From NCBI GenBank assembly GCA_942490945.1, contig CALNYZ010000035.1, positions 1 to 8,995 of the forward strand: a DNA stretch of 8,995 bases, written 5' to 3'. Shown here piece by piece: positions 6,907-8,995 of the stretch. The notes under the pieces are model-generated. The model was not told the DNA's origin, ran no database searches, and saw only the letters and a program-made list of their open reading frames with translations. The translations under genes and the position numbers were made by a program. The stretch comes from CALNYZ01 sp942490945. GTDB lineage: Bacteria; Pseudomonadota; Gammaproteobacteria; UBA6429; Thiohalophilaceae. Each line of letters starts with the position of its first letter. Positions within the stretch are counted from its first letter, which is position 1.

Positions 6907-7931
6907 TTTTTTTCCGCCCAAACCGATTGCCCATCAAGCATTGTTTCCAATGGTGTGCGCCCACAGCACATTTTCCCTTGATGAGTGCGTTCATTGTTAT
7001 AGTATTTCATCCATTCGTCCAGATCTTTCTGTAATTCCTCCATAGTTGAATAAAGTTTTTTCCTGAATGTGATTTGATAAAACTCATTCAGAACCGTCTT
7101 GTGGAAGCGTTCACAGATGCCGTTTGTTTGCGGCGACATGGCTTTTGTTTTGGAATGATCAATATCATTAATTGCCAGATACAGTTGATAATCATGCTGA
7201 TCAACGCGGCCGCAATACTCTGTCCCTCTATCCGTCAAGATACGTAACATGGGCAGTTCGTATTGCTCAAAGTACGGCAATACCTTGTCATTGAGCAGGT
7301 CAGCTGCTGTGATTGGTGTTTTGGTTGTATAGAGCTTGGCAAAGGCTATTTTGCTGTAGGTATCGATAAACGTTTGCTGATAGATACGCCCAACACCTTT
7401 GAGATTACCAACATAAAAAGTGTCTTGTGAACCCAGATAACCCGGGTGTGCTGTTTCAATTTCACCGCAGGCTTCATCATCGTGTTTCTTCTTTTCAAGC
7501 GCGGCGACTTGTGCATCGCTGAGCATAATGCCGTCATTAGCTACTTTGGCTTCGAGTGCCTTTAGGCGCTTCTTGAAATTCTCCAGACCATGACGTAACC
7601 AGATAGAACGTACGCCACTGCCTGATACGAATACACTCTTCTTACGTAATTCATTGCTGGTGCGATGTTGACCGTGTGCGGGCTGCTCAATTGCGTAGAC
7701 AACCACTGCCTGTTCGGTCGCTTCGTCAACACGATTCTTGATATTCGGGATTCTTCGATTCTTGTCAATCAGTGCATCGAGACCACCTTGTTCAACCAGG
7801 TCCTGATAGCGATAAAACGTATCGCGTGAGACGCCCATGACTTTACAGGCCCTGGACACATTGCCCAGTTCTTCTGCTAAATTTAATAATCCCGCTTTGT
7901 GTTTAATGATTGGATTGTTAGTATGTGTCAT
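6891..7931 (-). CDS. IS481-family transposase
   Basis: 346-residue DDE transposase. An N-terminal helix-turn-helix covers about residues 16-45 (ELGNVSRACKVMGVSRDTF), followed by a second DNA-binding region and a lysine-rich linker (residues 117-150). The integrase core shows LGSQDTFYVGNLKGVGRIYQ with D170, ILTDRGTEY with D234, and QTNGICERFHKT with E274. The C-terminal YYNNERTHQGKMCCGRTP motif is typical of IS481 and IS3-like enzymes. The length is normal and no stop or shift interrupts it. The ATG at 7931 has AAGG (complement of 7941-7944) nine bases upstream, but that site lies partly in a hairpin stem. The stop codon lies just inside the left inverted repeat. Confidence 0.93.
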   Translation of the reverse strand: MTHTNNPIIKHKAGLLNLAEELGNVSRACKVMGVSRDTFYRYQDLVEQGGLDALIDKNRRIPNIKNRVDEATEQAVVVYAIEQPAHGQHRTSNELRKKSVFVSGSGVRSIWLRHGLENFKKRLKALEAKVANDGIMLSDAQVAALEKKKHDDEACGEIETAHPGYLGSQDTFYVGNLKGVGRIYQQTFIDTYSKIAFAKLYTTKTPITAADLLNDKVLPYFEQYELPMLRILTDRGTEYCGRVDQHDYQLYLAINDIDHSKTKAMSPQTNGICERFHKTVLNEFYQITFRKKLYSTMEELQKDLDEWMKYYNNERTHQGKMCCGRTPLETMLDGQSVWAEKNLAQI

Positions 7932-7993
7932 TGAGAGTTACCTTTTTTGTTTTGATTAAGATTCGATACCTTTATCAAAACGGGTAACTCTCA
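7932..7993 (-). promoter_or_regulatory. Hairpin in the transposase leader overlapping its ribosome-binding site
   Basis: TGAGAGTTACC (7932-7942) is perfectly complementary to GGTAACTCTCA (7983-7993), and GTTTTGAT (7949-7956) to ATCAAAAC (7974-7981). The stem therefore has an 11-bp outer and an 8-bp inner helix with a 17-nt loop. The transposase AAGG ribosome-binding element starts inside the outer helix, two bases deep. A transcript entering from outside the element would carry both arms and hide the site; one starting inside would lack the outer arm. This is a known protection logic in several other IS families; its use here is inferred. Confidence 0.6.
7965..7993 (-). repeat. IS481 core inverted repeat, right
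   Basis: On the reverse strand it begins TGAGAGTTACCCGTTTT and ends AAAGGTATC, matching the left core repeat. Confidence 0.8.
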
Positions 7994-8029
7994 CTTTTGC
8001 AAGTGGTGTGTCAGATTTGATCGGAGCTA

Positions 8030-8556
8030 GATAAGCACACTTGCATCGCTGTCGGCAACGAGGCGTGCCTTGGCCAGGACATTATCCATCACCGCGTTGC
8101 GCGTGATGATTTCCTTGCGCCAGATTTGGTCATCGGCGCCAGCGTCGGTCGTTGCGGTGCCGCCGGTCAGGGCAAGCGCCCGTCCGATCTCTGCCAGCAG
8201 CACCTTGGCATCGAATGGTTTTGTGAGATACCCAAATACGCCAAGCTTCACTGCCGATACCGCATCGGGAATCGTGCCATGCGCGGTATGAAATGATTAC
8301 CGGCAGCGCCGGGTTGGCCAAACGAATCGATTCAAACAGGGCCATGCCATCCATCCCGCTCATCCCGAGATCCGTGACGACGAGGCCGGGACGCGCAGCG
8401 CCTCAACCGCAAGCGCCTGCCCGGCGCTTGCCGCGGTGGTGATGGTATAACCGGCCGCGGGTAAGCCGTATGGATTTGCATCAGGCGCAGCAAATCCGGA
8501 TCGTCGTCGACGACAAGAACGCTTTTGCGGGATATGCCCATGGATTTCGTCATCAT
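8030..8556 (-). pseudogene. glrR: GlrR/QseF-type sigma-54 response regulator, multiply frameshifted and truncated
   Basis: Remains of an NtrC-family response regulator most like GlrR (QseF). Reading in order on the reverse strand across frames: KSVLVVDDDPDLLRLMQI, then AAGYTITTAASAGQALAVEA, then LVVTDLGMSGMDGMALFESI, then AHG (in frame with GTIPDAVSAV, about 8281) and KLGVFGYLTKPFD, then the linker QIWRKEIITRNAVMDN and KARLVADSDASVLI. Three shifts separate the pieces: near 8465-8472 (one base lost), near 8388-8398 (one base lost) and at 8285-8288 (four bases gained). The phosphorylated aspartate would be in VTDLGM (codon 8370-8372). The protein stops right after VLI, immediately before the Walker A region of the AAA+ domain, where the IS481 element begins. 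The AAA+ and DNA-binding domains are absent. The start codon overlaps the stop of the preceding gene (ATGA). Confidence 0.85.
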
Positions 8557-8995
8557 TTTTTTGCCCCGCCCTGATCGCGCTCGGTGAGACTGCGCTCCAG
8601 CGACATGAGTGCATCCAGCTTTTGCTGCAGGACCTGTGCGTTGGCGTCGAGTTTTTTCTGCTCTTGGATGGATGACATGAGCAAAAACGCGAGGCCGCGC
8701 AGCGGCGCTCGCCGATTCTTCGCCATTGGGTCGAGCAATTCGATCGCGCGCGACTCATCTTTGAAAGGCGTATTGGGCAAAGACAGCACCATCGCCAGAC
8801 GCACGCGGTCGATATCGGAATGCGATTTGTTATAAACCTGGCGCACGCGGTCGTGCTCTTTGCCGAGTTCGCCGCCGGGCAAGCTCTTGATGTGCTGGTA
8901 ATACAGCGGCAGGCTCTCCAGATCCGGAGCCGGGGGCGGCGTGCCGGATTTGACCCCGGGCTCGGTGCCGCCGGCCTCCATGTCCCGCAACGAGC
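8553..8995 (-). CDS. qseG: QseG-like protein of a GlrK-QseG-GlrR two-component locus (5' partial)
   Basis: About 147 codons, open to the right window edge, so the N-terminus (probably a lipoprotein signal) is missing. An in-frame TTG at 8990 and ATG at 8981 are internal. The visible part has a proline-rich stretch (TPPPAPDLESLP), helical LPLYYQHIKSLPGGELGKEH, the conserved-looking SDIDRVRLAMVLSLP, and a C-terminal coiled-coil-like region (ANAQVLQQKLDALMSLERSL). Its place directly before glrR, with an ATGA overlap, is that of QseG, the outer-membrane lipoprotein that tunes the GlrK (QseE) sensor kinase. The identity rests mainly on this position plus general resemblance. The frame is undamaged, unlike glrR. 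The sensor kinase gene would lie beyond the right edge. Confidence 0.65.
   Translation of the reverse strand, partial: SLRDMEAGGTEPGVKSGTPPPAPDLESLPLYYQHIKSLPGGELGKEHDRVRQVYNKSHSDIDRVRLAMVLSLPNTPFKDESRAIELLDPMAKNRRAPLRGLAFLLMSSIQEQKKLDANAQVLQQKLDALMSLERSLTERDQGGAKK

Larger units (their letters stand above)
6838..8031 (-). mobile_element. IS481-family insertion sequence
   Basis: A single DDE transposase gene lies between inverted repeats. Core repeats are TGACAGTTACCCGTTTT at the left (6856-6872) and TGAGAGTTACCCGTTTT on the reverse strand at the right (ending 7993); the similarity continues inward to AAGGTGTC / AAGGTATC. An outer pair, 6838-6860 and the complement of 8009-8031, matches at 18 of 23 positions, so the true ends probably lie near 6838 and 8031. 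The right end has about 20 extra bases between the outer and core repeats. The right limit coincides with the point where GlrR coding similarity stops; the left limit overlaps the last HlyD-like codons by up to 18 nt, so it is uncertain. No target duplication is visible. Confidence 0.8.

Noticed and set aside
6876..8031. A second, tandem IS481 copy suggested by the direct repeat 6876-6906 / 8001-8031
   Set aside because: The right copy also matches the outer left end in inverted orientation, and the bases beyond it do not resemble transposase 3' DNA, so a palindromic end motif explains it better.
8070..8291. Open frame on the + strand opposite glrR
   Set aside because: It mirrors the GC-rich receiver-domain coding on the other strand and has no family features.
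1..8995. CRISPR array, tRNA, rRNA, riboswitch, defence genes or phage attachment site
   Set aside because: No regularly spaced repeats, RNA gene signatures or defence-associated domains were seen on either strand.

Overview
The window looks like a mosaic stretch of a proteobacterial chromosome, probably gamma- or betaproteobacterial and rich in insertion sequences. Three unrelated pieces of host DNA are separated by two insertion sequences, and host genes touching an IS are broken at the junction. The assignment rests on protein families (RND/MMPL exporter, outer-membrane barrel, YbhG-type HlyD, GlrR/QseG two-component locus). No rRNA or tRNA is present to refine it.

Region 1 (1-3617, + strand) is an intact-looking operon: the C-terminal part of an RND/MMPL exporter (cut by the window edge), a secreted LolA-like protein of the outer-membrane lipoprotein-sorting type, and an outer-membrane beta-barrel. 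The first two genes overlap by 32 nt and the third starts 18 nt after the second. Together they form a plausible inner membrane-periplasm-outer membrane route for a hydrophobic or lipid-like substrate. Positions 3618-3885 are AT-rich and hold only a doubtful 37-codon ORF and a doubtful reverse-strand coding remnant.

Region 2 (about 3886-5840, + strand) is an IS21-family element with intact istA and istB joined by an ATGA overlap. Its left end is complete, but its right end appears to lack the outermost 11 bp.

Region 3 (5841-6855, + strand) holds the 37-codon tail of an unknown gene cut at the IS21 end, then a YbhG-like HlyD membrane-fusion gene. The latter has a strong Shine-Dalgarno, a one-base frameshift in a short A run, and a lost C-terminus.

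Region 4 (about 6838-8031, - strand) is an IS481-family element with an intact DDE transposase. Its ends are unusually palindromic, and a hairpin overlaps the transposase ribosome-binding site.

Region 5 (8030-8995, - strand, clearly more GC-rich) is a decayed qseG-glrR locus. The QseG-like gene is open. The GlrR response regulator has three frameshifts in its receiver domain and is cut off just before its Walker A motif.

I find no evidence for a new defence or other exotic system. The most notable content is the IS-driven mosaic with sequential gene decay, the hairpin architecture of the IS481 element, and the three-gene envelope export operon.
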